Assembly (NCBI RefSeq): GCF_004210375.1
Contig: NC_134834.1
Span: 150,383,009-150,447,008 of the forward strand
From: Tachypleus tridentatus
Lineage: Eukaryota > Arthropoda > Merostomata > Xiphosura > Limulidae
Reading direction: 5' to 3'
Length of the DNA stretch: 64,000 nt
The position numbers and the translations under genes were made by a program. Below the pieces are notes generated by a model that saw only the letters and a program-made list of their open reading frames with translations, had not been told where the DNA came from and made no database searches. Shown here in pieces: positions 1 to 11,165 of the stretch (positions within the stretch are counted from its first letter, which is position 1; the number at the start of each line of letters is the position of its first letter).

Positions 1-1960
1 GATATCTCCAAGATTAACGACACTGGGAGAGATACCTCCCAGGTTACCAACAGTGGGAGAGATATCTTCCAGGTTAACAACAGTGGGAGAGACATCTTCT
101 AAGTGAACAACAGTGGAAGAGATATATTCCAGGTTAACAATAGTGGGAGAGATATATGCCAGGTTAACAACAGTGGGGGTGATATCTTCCAGGTTAAAAA
201 AAGCTGAAAAGATATATCACAGGTTAACAAGAGCGGGAGAGATATCTCCAAGATTAACGACACTGGGAGAGATACCTCCCAGGTTAACAACAGTGGGAGA
301 GACATCTTCTAAGTGAACAACAGTGGAAGAGATATATTCCAGGTTAACAACAGTGGGGGTGATATCTTCCAGGTTAAAAAAAGCTGAAAAGATATATCCC
401 AGGTTAACAAGAGCGGGAGAGATATCTCCAAGATTAACGACACTGGGAGAGATACCTCCCAGGTTAACAACAGTGGGACAGATATATCTAAAGTCAATAA
501 CAGTGGGAGTGATATCTTCCAGATTAACAACAGTGGGAGTGATATCTTTCAGGTTAGCAACAGTGGGAGAGATATCTTCCAGGTTAACGACAGTGGGAGT
601 GATATCTTCTAGGTTAACGACAGTGTGAGAGATACTTCCAGGTTAACAACAGTGGGAGAGACATCTTCCAAGTGAACAACAGTGGGAGAGATACCTTCCA
701 GGTGAACAACAGTGGAAGAGATATATGCCAGGTTAACAACAGTGGGGGTGATATCTTCCAGGTTAACAACAGTGGGAGAGATATCTTCCAGGTTAACGAC
801 AGTGGGAGTGATATCTTCTAGGTTAACGACAGTGGGAGTGATATCTTCTAGGTTAACGACAGTGGGAGAGACATCTTCCAGGTCAACAACACTGGGAGAG
901 ATATCTGCCAGGTTAACAACAGGGGGGTGATATCTTCCAGGTTAACAACAGCTGAAGAGATATCTCCCAGGTTAACAAGAGTGGGAGAGATATCTTCCAG
1001 GTTAACGACAGCGGGAAAGATACTTCCCAGGTTAACAACAGTGGGAGAGATATATCTAAAGTCAATAACAGTGAGAGTGATATCTTCCAGGTTAACGACA
1101 GCGGGAAAGATACTTCCCAGGTTAACAACAGTGGGAGAGATATATCTAAAGTCAATAACAGTGAGAGTGATATCTTCCAGATTAACAACAGTGGGAGTGA
1201 TATCTTTCAGGTTAACAACAGTGGGAGTGATATCTTCTAGGTTAACGACAGTGGGAGAGATACTTCAAGGTTAACAACAGAGGGAGAGATACTTCCCAGG
1301 TTAACAACAGTGGGAGAGATATATCTAAAGTCAATAACAGTGAGAGTGATATCTTCCAGGTTAACAACACTGGGAGAGATATCTTCCAGATTAACAACAG
1401 TGGGAGTGATATCTTCTAGGTTAACGACAGTGGGAGAGATACTTCAAGGTTAACAACAGAGGGAGAGACATCTTCCAGGTTAACAACAGGGGGTGATATC
1501 TTCCAGGTTAACAACAGCTGAAGAGATATCTCCCAGGTTAACAAGAGCGGGAGAGATACCTCCCAGGTTAACAACAGTGGGAGAGATATAACTAAAGTCA
1601 ATAACAGTGGGAGTGATATCTTCCAGGTTAACAACAGTGGGAGAGATATATTCCAGGTTAACAACAGTGGGAGAGATATCTTCCAGGTTAACAACAGTGG
1701 GAGACGTATTTCCAGGTTAACAACAGTGGGAAAGATATCTTCCAGGTTAACAACACTGGGAGAGATATCTTCCAGGTCAACAACAGTGGGAGAGACATCT
1801 TCCAGGTGAACAACAGTGGGAGAGATATCTACCAGGTTAACAACAGTGGGAGACGTATTTCCAGATTAACAACAGTGGGAAAGATATCTTCCAGGTTAGC
1901 AACATTGGGAAAGATATCTTCCAGGGCAACAACAGTGGGAGAGATATCTTCCAAGTTAGC
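1..1960. repeat. 30-bp tandem repeat array (satellite-like)
   Basis: About 65 copies of a 30-bp unit built around GATATCTTCCAGG, GTTAACAACAGTGGG and AGA. Most units contain the palindromes GATATC and GTTAAC. The array runs off the left edge, so its full size is unknown. Units vary, and there is higher-order structure: variant blocks recur at distances of 180, 210 and 240 bp (for example the CTCCAAGATTAACGACACTG variant near 1, 241 and 421). Because 30 is a multiple of three, frames stay open for up to about 115 codons on both strands, giving a 10-residue repeat. I read these as a by-product of periodicity, not genes. Confidence 0.95.
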
Positions 1961-2092
1961 CCACCTTTGATCCTGTCAGCAACCAAGATAGCTAAATGAA
2001 AACAAGCTTACATGATGAAATTTATTACATTGTGAAACGTTTATTTTACTTCTTGCCTTTCAAACTTGAAAGCTTACAAAATTGTTAAATGT

Positions 2093-2306
2093 CAACAACC
2101 TCTTCGTTACTATGTTGTTACACGTCAACAACCTCTAACGTTACTGTATTGTCACATGCGTACCACCTCTAACGTTACTACGTTGTTACATGTGTACCAC
2201 CTCTAACACTACTATATTGCCACATGTGTACCACCTCTAACACTACTATATTGCCACATGTGTACCACCTCTAATGTTACTGTGTTGTTACGTGTGTACT
2301 ACATCT
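2093..2306. repeat. 34-bp tandem repeat, about 6 copies
   Basis: Successive copies of ACCACCTCTAACRYTACTA and a TTGYYACATGTGT segment, spaced 34 bp apart. Copies near 2197 and 2231 are almost identical and the outer ones are more diverged. Unrelated in sequence to the 30-bp array. Confidence 0.85.
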
Positions 2307-2787
2307 AAATTTAACTATCTTTAAAAAGTAACTTTACGTTTTCACTGTAAACCATGTAGTTGCTATGAAGTGTTATAATTGGTAATTTACTGAATGAATC
2401 TTACTTTCTGTGTGATGAACAACGTTGGTACTTCACCTCTCTCTGAATACACTCCACTCACTTCTCTCCACACGAACACCAGGATTTCATGAACTAAAAC
2501 ACTAAGCTTTTTAATCTTCTAACTGCTGTGAAATATCGTATTGGAAGTTAGTTCTCATCTCACGTTTACCCTTTCATTCCAAATATCAAAATTCAAACAA
2601 TGACGTACTTATCGTGGTTTTAAATATCAGCAATTATTTCTACTTTTTGTCCTTGACATTTCAACACAACATATTTACATGGAATGCAAGAGTTTCATGT
2701 TCACTCTTTAATAACCATGGTCTTTTAAAAGATTGACAATTGATTGGTTTTATTTTAAACCACATACTACACATTACAGTGAAACGT
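2307..2787. other. No gene seen
   Basis: AT-rich unique-looking DNA between the 34-bp array and the first SINE. I see no open frame with protein features and no RNA gene. Confidence 0.5.
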
Positions 2788-3087
2788 CATTAATAAAGGT
2801 TTATTTTGTTTTTGAATTTCGCGCAAAGCTACTCAAGGACTATATGCGTTAGCCGTCCCTAATTTGGCAGTGTAAGGCTAGAGGTAAGGCAGCTAGTCAT
2901 CACCACTTACCGTCAACTCTTGGGCTACTCTTTTACCAACGAATAGTGGGATTGACCGTCACTTTATAAAGCTCCCACGGCTGAAAGGACGAGCATGTTT
3001 GGTGCGACGGGGATTCGAACTCGTGACCCTCAGATTACGAGTCGAACGCCTTAAACAACCTGGTTATGCTGGGCCTCATTAATAAGG
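2788..3087 (-). mobile_element. tRNA-derived SINE (family A), with target-site duplication
   Basis: Minus-strand copy of the main SINE family. Read on + it starts with the T-rich tail and AATTTCGCGCAAAGCTAC, then the conserved core (TTGGGCTACTCTTTTACCAA), then the complement of a tRNA-like head with B-box GGATTCGAAC and anticodon-arm remnant, ending near 3075. The target-site duplication CATTAATAAAGG (2788-2799) is repeated as CATTAATAAGG at 3077-3087, so both ends are defined. Non-autonomous retroelement, presumably transcribed by RNA polymerase III. Confidence 0.9.
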
Positions 3088-4800
3088 ACACATTTTTTGA
3101 AACTTCCTAGTTCTTTCGGATTATTAAGACATCCGGAGAGTCGAATCATTGTTTGAATACAATTGACGCTCTATTAAAATATGTCCCTCGATGGGTAAAC
3201 GGTAAATCTATGTACTTACAACGCTAAAACCCGTGGAGAAATCCCAGATTTACGTTTAATTCAACTATTAGAATCGTGTACTAGCGACCTATGCAGGTAA
3301 AGACGGTAAAAAAGGTGCAAGTTAGGACAAAAAACTAGGAAACAAAACACTTGTTATTATATATGTCTTCAATAAATTATACAAGGGTTATTGATTATGT
3401 GGCATGGTGTGTCATTATCTTCATATCAAATATATAGTAAACGTATAGCTTTCTTGTGTAACTTTATACATATGCTGATATTTTTAAGTGCTTTCGTTTT
3501 ACACCAATGTGACTTCACACAAGTCACGTTCATGACCCCAGGATATCTTTTGTAATTTATAAGTACACCGTAGTGTGAAAGTCATTCTCAAAAAACTGTC
3601 ATAAACAAGTACATACTGCGAGTGCAGGAGTTTTGTGGTCAGTAATTAGCATCTCGTTTCCTGATCTGATTGACCCTTGTTCAGACGTGTACCCAACCAT
3701 ATTTGTTATAATAAATAGTTATGAAATTTCTCTACAAGGAGCTTCATCAGGGAAATTAGAACATAGCCTGATGTTATTAGAACATAGCCTGATGTTATCT
3801 CTATACAAGACAATTGTTTCAGTATTGTTTTTAAAGATACAATTATAACACTATGTAACACAAATTTTGTTCCTGGATAGTATGTGTCATTTCTTAATTG
3901 CTTATGTTGTAAAAGTACAGAAAATGGCCATTATTCCCTTCAAACTTTGCTTTTGTGACCTGGATAACGAAATTTAGAAATTAACCTATTTTGTATGTTA
4001 AAACGGGAAAAATTTGCACATTTTCATTTACATAAGGTCTGAATAAAACAACATATGAATCAAGATTTACATGTATTTATACTAAAGTTATACAAAAATG
4101 TTTAGAAGTGAGTAGTTTTTCGAGATTTGCGACTGTAATGTAAATCACTTTCACGTATCAGGCCCCAAATGTGGTCTCCCATCATGCTTTCGTTATACGC
4201 TCCCAAGCAAAGTTTGAAGAGAAAAATTGGTCTTTTCCACTTACTTTAGGCATAAGCAATTGGGAAATAACACATTTTGCCCAGGTACAAGAAAAAGTAA
4301 AAAATTTGTTACATAGTGTAATCTACAGTTTGAAAAACTTATTTATTTTAATATTGTTTGTTTGTTGTCAAGAGTGAAGTCACGCAATGGCCTGTTTGTG
4401 CTGTGCTCACTACGAATAACGAAACCTGATTTGTTACGTCCAAAGCTCGGAGACTTGCTGCTGAACCAGTGATGGGCTGAATAAAACAGTGCCATAAATT
4501 ACACTTTATAAGAGTTTTTTATTTTCTACTTTCTAAATATTTGATTGTTTAAAAACAGGAAGTAAACGTGGATTAATGTATTTTTTTCATGTATTATACT
4601 ATCTAACACAATTCTATCTTTATTAGTACAAGTTGGGCCTGTTGGTGGTTAGCGTACTGAGCTGCGTATTGTAGTGTCTAAGGTTCAAGCAGGCGTTGTT
4701 CAGTTGAATATATTCTGCACAATCAGTTGTTGGCTTGTTACAAAACATCATTACCAACCTTGATCAATCCTGTAGGTGGCGGATGCGACAGGCTGGATGT
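3088..4800. other. Gene-free stretch with two degraded SINE-like pieces
   Basis: No coding region supported. 3183-3262 resembles the second SINE family (ACAACGCTAAAACCCGTGG). 4630-4800 starts with a tRNA-like stretch (GGGCCTGTTGGTGGTTAGCG) and may be an old SINE. The rest is AT-rich with no recognisable feature. Confidence 0.4.
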
Positions 4801-4808
4801 ACGTTTGG

Positions 4809-5078
4809 CTTGTTTTGAATTTCGCGTAAAGCTACACAAAGACTATCTGCGCTAGCCGTCCCTAATTTAGTAGTGTAAGACTAGAGGGAAGGCAACTAGT
4901 CATCACCACCCACCGCCAACTCTTGGGCTACTCTTTTACCAACGAATAGTGGGATTGACTGTCACATTATAATGCCCCAACGGCTGAAAGGGCAGGCATG
5001 TTTGGTGTGACGGGGATTCGAACCCGCGACCCTCAGATTACGAGTCGAACGCTCTGACCCACCTGGCCATGCCAGGCC
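4809..5078 (-). mobile_element. tRNA-derived SINE (family A)
   Basis: Near full-length minus-strand copy: tail and GAATTTCGCGTAAAGC at the + strand start, conserved core, then reverse B-box GGATTCGAACCCGCG and head ending in TGGCCATGCCAGGCC. No clear target-site duplication seen. Confidence 0.9.
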
Positions 5079-7560
5079 ATGATATTCGTCTAGTCAGCAG
5101 TTCTAAATAAAGAGACGGCTATATCTGATCCTTGGTTTCTCGAACGTGTTATTTAACTCATAAGTCGCATAAGATATTGTTCAACTTAAAACACCAAACA
5201 TCAAATTTTACTGCAAACAATGCGAGAAACGTGTTTCATCTAGAAACATATATAATGAAGCGTACATTGATTTTTGACACGAATGTACAAAACATAAATA
5301 ACTTCTGAATAACCGTGATTCTGATCAAGTTTACCTTAAGTAAGTGTACAGAAGGTTGTGCGCCTTCAATTAGACGGTTTTGGAATACGCAATTCAGTAA
5401 GTCACGTGACAAGCAGAACCGATTTAAAGTTGCGGAGAAACGGAATGTATCAGAATTACGTATTTATATTGTTTGGTGTTTACGTACGTAATGGTTTACC
5501 ATCAATAAGTGATTGATTGAAAAATGTATAACAGTTCTTCCCGACCAAAAATATTCATTCACTCTTTTCAAAAAGATGTCTTCAGAATCGGGATTTAGAA
5601 CTTTTAAGATGAGAATATCTCTTTTACTTAATGTAATTGACATACAAAAGAATATGCACCAACTTGGACATTTTGGGACAACCAACAAGAGCCCTGCAAA
5701 AAGTCGTATTCCAGTCGTTGTAAATGTAATAATAACAGGTTAGAATTCGCTAGCACAAAGATTAGTGACAACATTCGTCTCCTCGCTCCCAGGCAGCAGT
5801 TACACACTTACACAGATAATAAAAAACAATTTGTTTCTGGAAAAGCAACATAAATCACGTGCACACAAGCTGCTTCCACGACATATCAGTTCAACAGCCA
5901 CATACCACAGAAGACTTGAAGACTAAAATGTGCATTCACGCAACTCCATACAAAGCCGATCGAAAAGTTGGAACTGCTGCTGAGAAACTAACATTCTCCT
6001 ACACTATGTGCCTTATTGAAAGTCTATAGGGAGCATTGATATGCTTTGAACATGACAGCCTGACAATTGAAACTACATTACAGGACAGTTATAAATTGCA
6101 CAATCGTAATACAGAGCATGCCCGGACGTAGCGCTGTGAACAATAATGTTATGGTGAAATTTCTAAATCTTTCTTATATAACATAAGATTCAAACTTTGT
6201 AGTTATTAAAAGAAGTAATGTGTTGAGTTTTTTGAGTTTTTGAGTTAATTGAATAAATGTAGTTAATATTTAACAACTATCGAAAGTTTGGCATAATATA
6301 AGAAGAAACGTTTACATAACAATATCTTTACCATGGCTTTCTAACATGGATGCAAGCAAAATAAAATAAAGTGAACAAAACCACAAATACGTTTAACATT
6401 ATTACATGATTTACCACGAATCGTTACCATGAGTTTCACTATACTGACCAAAGACTATGATAACAAAATACTAGACATAATTTTGTAACCATTACCTTAT
6501 CGAGACAAACTAAATAAAAATAAAATGTTTATCTTCATCGAGTTATTTGTAAAAACGAACACCGTTTCAATAGACAACTTCTATACAAAAACTATATAAC
6601 TTCAATGGTCATTTTCGAAATAAAACCGTGTCATTTTGACCGCCGTCTTTATGCAGCCCACATACGGGACAGCGGTTCGTTCACGTACTTACAGCGCTAA
6701 AATCAAGGATTCGGTTCCCTGCAGTAGACAGTCGAACATGACTACAAACAGACAAACAAATTCACACATCCATACCTGAATCACTGTCATGTCAGAGGTC
6801 TAGGACTGGAGTATGTTTGTAAGCAATAAGACGACCAAGTGTGGCAGCCTTGGTGTCAAGTTAGAAATTCTGACATGTCGGGATCAAACCTGGGGTAACA
6901 GTCATGTAGGATGAGGAATCCACAAAACATATTGGTCTAAAAACCGTTCAACATTATGAAAAAATTCCACGTCTGTTGACCAGTTCTCCGTGAAAAAAGA
7001 CAAGTTTCTATCCTGTCTCACGTGTGCTGTGAAATCTTAATTTCTCGCACTATTCCTGTTATTTATTTATGATAATTGTTCACAATTGTTTTCTTTTTTA
7101 TATCCTGTTTTCCCTACTCCATATTTTCTTGCTAATTGATCTTTAACTGGAATCATTGGTACTAAACATCATTTCTCGTCACATTTTCATCGTTTATAAA
7201 AACATAACCTCTTCATAACTAACATTCGATATTCCTGTCGTGTCTCACATCGGAAATGAGACGCACTTACAGCAACAATCCATCCATTGAAAACTAAGCA
7301 TAATATTTCCGGGTTGTCATGGTGATCTATCATGACGTCACTCAACCTCCTGCATTCCTTCTTCTAAGCTTTAATTAATCATTTCCAGTGCGAAAGAAGG
7401 AAGAAAAGGTTACCATTCGAAAGCGCTGGGATCTTAAAATCACTAAAATTACGACTGTACGCATACAACCTTAAAACTATATACATATATACACCAATAG
7501 GGTTACTTGTATTACAATTAACTGATAAGTGTCTAGATATTTATGATAATTAATACCTGT
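5079..7560. other. No gene seen; one SINE-like fragment
   Basis: Open frames at 5464-5743 overlap on opposite strands and show no family signature. 6645-6735 looks like a fragment of the second SINE family (ACAGCGCTAAAATCAAGG, then GGTTCCCTGCAGTAGACAG). Otherwise AT-rich DNA without features I can support. Confidence 0.4.
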
Positions 7561-7564
7561 GATA

Positions 7565-7750
7565 ATACTGACATAGAACCACAAAACATCAGGGTTACTT
7601 GATGTGTGGTTAATACTAATATAGAGACATAAAACATTAAGGTTACTTAACGTGTGGTCAATACTGACATAGAAACATAAAACATCAGGATTACTTAATG
7701 TGTGGTTAATACTGACATAGAAACATAAAACATAATGGTTGTTTAATATG
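7565..7750. repeat. 48-bp tandem repeat, first array, about 4 copies
   Basis: GGTTACTTRATGTGTGG followed by TTAATACTGACATAGAAACA and an AAAACAT segment recurs at about 7593, 7641, 7689 and 7736, a spacing of 48 bp. It lies directly before another 48-bp array of different sequence. Confidence 0.8.
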
Positions 7751-7780
7751 TGGTTAATAATGCATCGAACCATTAATAAG

Positions 7781-8395
7781 TTGTTGTTAACTAGTACACC
7801 AGTATTTAAACATTCTACAGTCAGTAACATGTTAACTACTTCACCAACATTTAGATATTACACAGTCAGTAACATGTTCTTAACTAATACACCAACAGTT
7901 AGACATTACACAGTCGGTAAGATGTTGTTAACTAGGACACCAACAATTAGACATTACACAGTCAGTAACATGTTGTTAACTAGTACACCAACAATTAGAC
8001 ATTACACAGTCAGTAAGATGTTGCTAACTAATACACCAACAATTAGACATTACACAGTCAGTAAGATGTTGTTAACTAGTACACCAACAATTAGATATTA
8101 CACAGTCGGTAACATGTTGTTAACTAGTACACCAACAATTAGACATTACACAGTCAGTAAGATGTTGTTAACTAGTACACCAACAATTAGACATTACACA
8201 GTCAGTAACATGTTGTTAACTGGTACACCAACAATTAGATATTACACAGTCGGTAATTTGTTGTTAACTAGTACACCAACAATTAGACATTACAACATCA
8301 GTAAGATGTTGTTAACTAGGACACCAACAATTAGACATTACAACATCAGTAAGATGTTGTTAACTAGGACACCAACAATTAGACATTACACCAAG
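7781..8395. repeat. 48-bp tandem repeat, second array, about 13 copies
   Basis: Unit built from ATGTTGTTAACTAGTACACC, AACAATTAGACATTACACAG and TCAGTAA or TCGGTAA. 48 is a multiple of three, so a + frame stays open over the whole array (7739-8446, 235 codons) as a 16-residue periodic peptide. Nothing outside the repeat supports coding: no signal peptide, no splice context and no known domain. Confidence 0.92.
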
Positions 8396-8430
8396 AGAGT
8401 TGATGAAACCTGGAATTCAATATTTTTAAG

Positions 8431-8690
8431 CTGGCCAGGTTGTTAGGGTGTTCGACTCTCAATATGTAGGTCGAGAGTTCGAATCCCTCTTCCACAAAAC
8501 ATGCTCATTCAGTTGGCTCTAGGGGTTTATAATGTGACGGTCAATCCCAATATTCGTTGATAACAGAATATACCAAGATTTTGTGGTGGGTGGTAATGAG
8601 TAGCTACCTTCCCTCTAGTATTACACTGCTCAATTACGAACGGCTAGTGCAGATAGCCCTCATGTAGCTTTGCGTGAAATAAAAAACAAA
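8431..8690 (+). mobile_element. tRNA-derived SINE (family A)
   Basis: Plus-strand copy starting CTGGCCAGGTTGTTAGG with B-box GAGTTCGAATCCC, then the core (diverged) and the tail AGCTTTGCGTGAAAT plus A-rich end. It abuts the 48-bp array. Confidence 0.85.
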
Positions 8691-9620
8691 CGAGACTAAA
8701 ATATCTGTAAGTCACGTAACAGTGTCTCAGATCTTTCTGCTGTGTTTTCCTTGATTTATTTTTAATTAATTATTTTTTTTTCGTGGCTTCATCAAGGTTG
8801 TCGAATTTGAACGTTTCATGATGAAATAGGCAACACGTGAAACAAACAGTCCAATCAGACGTTCGCATAGCCAGATTGCCTATTTCAGTGACATCTTTCG
8901 CATGTGTGTTACCTTCTAACTATAGTTTTGAGCGACTAGGATTTCCTGTCATTCACCCAATTTAGCAGATTATAGCTATGTGTTTACGTTATTTATCAGT
9001 TAGAAGAGTTCCATAAAAAAAAAACTAAATTAACACCAACTGATTACAATAATGCAGACATGTATAAAGTCCTCTGATTATAAGTTATTTTCTAACATCT
9101 TCTAAAACTAGAGCCAACTCTCTCAGCAGGTGAAACAGTTACGTCACAGAAAATTTATTAGTGTACCACTCACCTGTTTTGTATAATAACATTCGTCTTG
9201 TTGTGTTCGTTTTTAGTACTCATGAAGGCCGCTATTGTGAGCCGAAATTGGAACAGGGACGATAAAAGCAGAAAAATAACCCACAAGAAACCTGTAACAC
9301 ATAAAGAAAATTCTGAGTTGTGAAACATTTTATACTGATACCAACCAAATTGTGCATAATTACTCTACCAGAGTTTAGGAAAGTTTGAAAGAGACTTTAT
9401 ACACCAATTGTAACAGGTATTAGGAAAGAGACATGAATTAAACAGTAGAAAGAAATATGTTGTTTTTTTTTAATTTGCACACAAGTTTTTATTACCTGCA
9501 CCCAATAAACGTTTCTTTATTTTATATAATTGATACATGAAACTGTCGATACTTGGTAAAACTCCATAATTACAGAATTGAGGAAATACAAGTCAAGTGT
9601 ACGCTCACAAGCACTTCATT
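8691..9620. other. No gene seen
   Basis: AT-rich DNA with short poly-A and poly-T runs. No coding frame or RNA gene supported. Confidence 0.4.
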
Positions 9621-10491
9621 TACTACAACCATGGTTTCGCCTCATCATATCTGTACCTGATGTAGCCTTTACTTGCAAAACCATGGTTGTAATAAAACTG
9701 ACAGTTTCTTGTTTTCTTCAGTTTTATTTATTTTATTAAAGACGTTTAACAAGGTTCACCTTTCATCATCAGGTGGTATACAAGACCTGAGGATAAAATC
9801 ACGTGTGAATCTGTAACCAATAGTAATTTACAAACAGGTAACTAACCAACCGTAAAAAAATACAGTAAATTATCAATGAACTGTCGGATAATAAACAGTT
9901 TTAGGCCTCAGTTAATGTTATGAAATTCGTTCTATATACAAGAGAGAAAGGAATTAGAATAGATACAAGCGAACATCTTTGCACATGTTAAGAATAGGGT
10001 TAAGTTTTTTATTAACACGACTTCTATTGTTTGTTTATTAATGTTGTCTTCTCTCTTGATGAATTTTACTTGGAAAGAATTAAAACAATCATTGTTGTTA
10101 GACACGTGTTTAAAACACGAGATCGAAATTTTGAATGTCCACACAGACGAGTAGAAATATGTGTCTGTCTGTCTCACCAGTATAGTAACTTCTTTATCTG
10201 TACATTTTACAGTATACACGTCATGAACTATTGCAATTATAATAAACATTTTAAATATCAGTCGATATTCTCCAGATAAAACTGTAAATAATATTTTAAT
10301 ATCACTTTAATACTCTGTAACTGTTCTAACCAGAAGTTTTTTATGTTAAGGATGAAGTATTAACATACAAGAAACAGGGAAATACTCATAAAAATAATTT
10401 TCTAAGTCAGGTTTTGGCTTATTTTAAAATGAAATAATTAGTTTAACAACAATTGAAACCTAGGTTTAGTGTGAATTACAAGAAGCGTAAA

Positions 10492-10590
10492 GTTTAGTGT
10501 GAATTAAAGGAACACAATGTCCAGTGTGTAATACAAGGAACACAATGTCCAGTGTGTAATACAAGGAACACAATGTTCAGTGTGTTTTAG
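10492..10590. repeat. 28-bp tandem repeat, 3-4 copies
   Basis: AACACAATGTCCAGTGTG followed by TAATACAAGG recurs at 10511, 10539 and 10567 with exactly 28 bp spacing; a more diverged copy precedes them. It lies inside the Penelope-like element, so it arose after insertion or was carried in. Confidence 0.8.
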
Positions 10591-10616
10591 AAGACTGTTT
10601 AACAGTTTGTATTCCA

Positions 10617-10826
10617 CTTATTTTTCCATCATGAATTTTATGTTTGGGTTCGTTTGGTTTAAGTGAGAGAAAAACTCGTGAATGACGTTCTGGTTATCAA
10701 AGGGTGAAAAAATGTCATCAATATATTGAAAACCAAAAACTGGTTTAGAAAGTGGTTTTGATATCGCAGTAACTTCAATTATTATCACAAATACATTGGC
10801 AAGAACTGGTGCTACAAATTTTTTAT
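10617..10826 (-). pseudogene. Reverse transcriptase fragment, Penelope-like
   Basis: Read on the minus strand without an ATG, about 68 codons give APVLANVFV, then GFQYIDDIFSPF and FFSHLNQTNPNIKFMMEK before a stop. The order PxLAN, then Y[IV]DD, then HLNxxxPxIxFxME is that of Penelope-like reverse transcriptases, with YIDD as the catalytic aspartate motif. Frames upstream and downstream are broken. It lies between the inverted arms of the element that contains it. Confidence 0.75.
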
Positions 10827-11165
10827 CATTTGAACTTCATACTGGATATAAGAAAAACCTTAAGTTTTCTTAATATACAGAAGGGTGTACACTTATATCT
10901 ATTATAATTCTCTTCTCTCTTGTATATAGAGCAAATTTCACTACTTTAACTCGGGCCTAAACGTTTGTTTATTATTCATAAATCTGACAGTTCATTGATA
11001 ATTTATTGTATTGTTTATGGTTGGTTAGTCACCTGTTTGTAGATTACTATTAGTTATAGATTTACATGAGATCCTGTTTTAAATTAAATTTTGTTATCCT
11101 CAGTTCTTGTATACCACATAATGATGACAGGTGAACCTTATTAAACTTCATGAATAAAATAAACA

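Larger units (their letters stand above)
9621..11165 (-). mobile_element. Penelope-like retroelement remnant with inverted terminal repeats
   Basis: Two inverted arms of about 230-260 bp, 9724-9955 and 10907-11165, match closely when one is reverse-complemented (shared words include AAGGTTCACCT, GTGGTATACAAGA and AAATTATCAATGAACTGTC). Between them the minus strand encodes a decayed Penelope-type reverse transcriptase (separate entry) and further downstream frames. At 9624-9691 a perfect 14-bp inverted repeat (ACAACCATGGTTT on the left arm) encloses CTGATG. Penelope-like elements are known for unusual, sometimes inverted, pseudo-LTR arrangements. No intact ORF remains, so the copy is dead. Confidence 0.75.

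Noticed and set aside
99-1694. Several long frames on both strands in the 30-bp array
   Set aside because: The same periodicity effect; mirror frames exist on the opposite strand, as expected for a simple repeat.
5464-5743. Overlapping frames on both strands
   Set aside because: Shadow frames of each other, no family signature.
7739-8446. 235-codon open frame over the 48-bp array
   Set aside because: The frame is kept open by a repeat length that is a multiple of three. There is no signal, domain or splice context outside the repeat.
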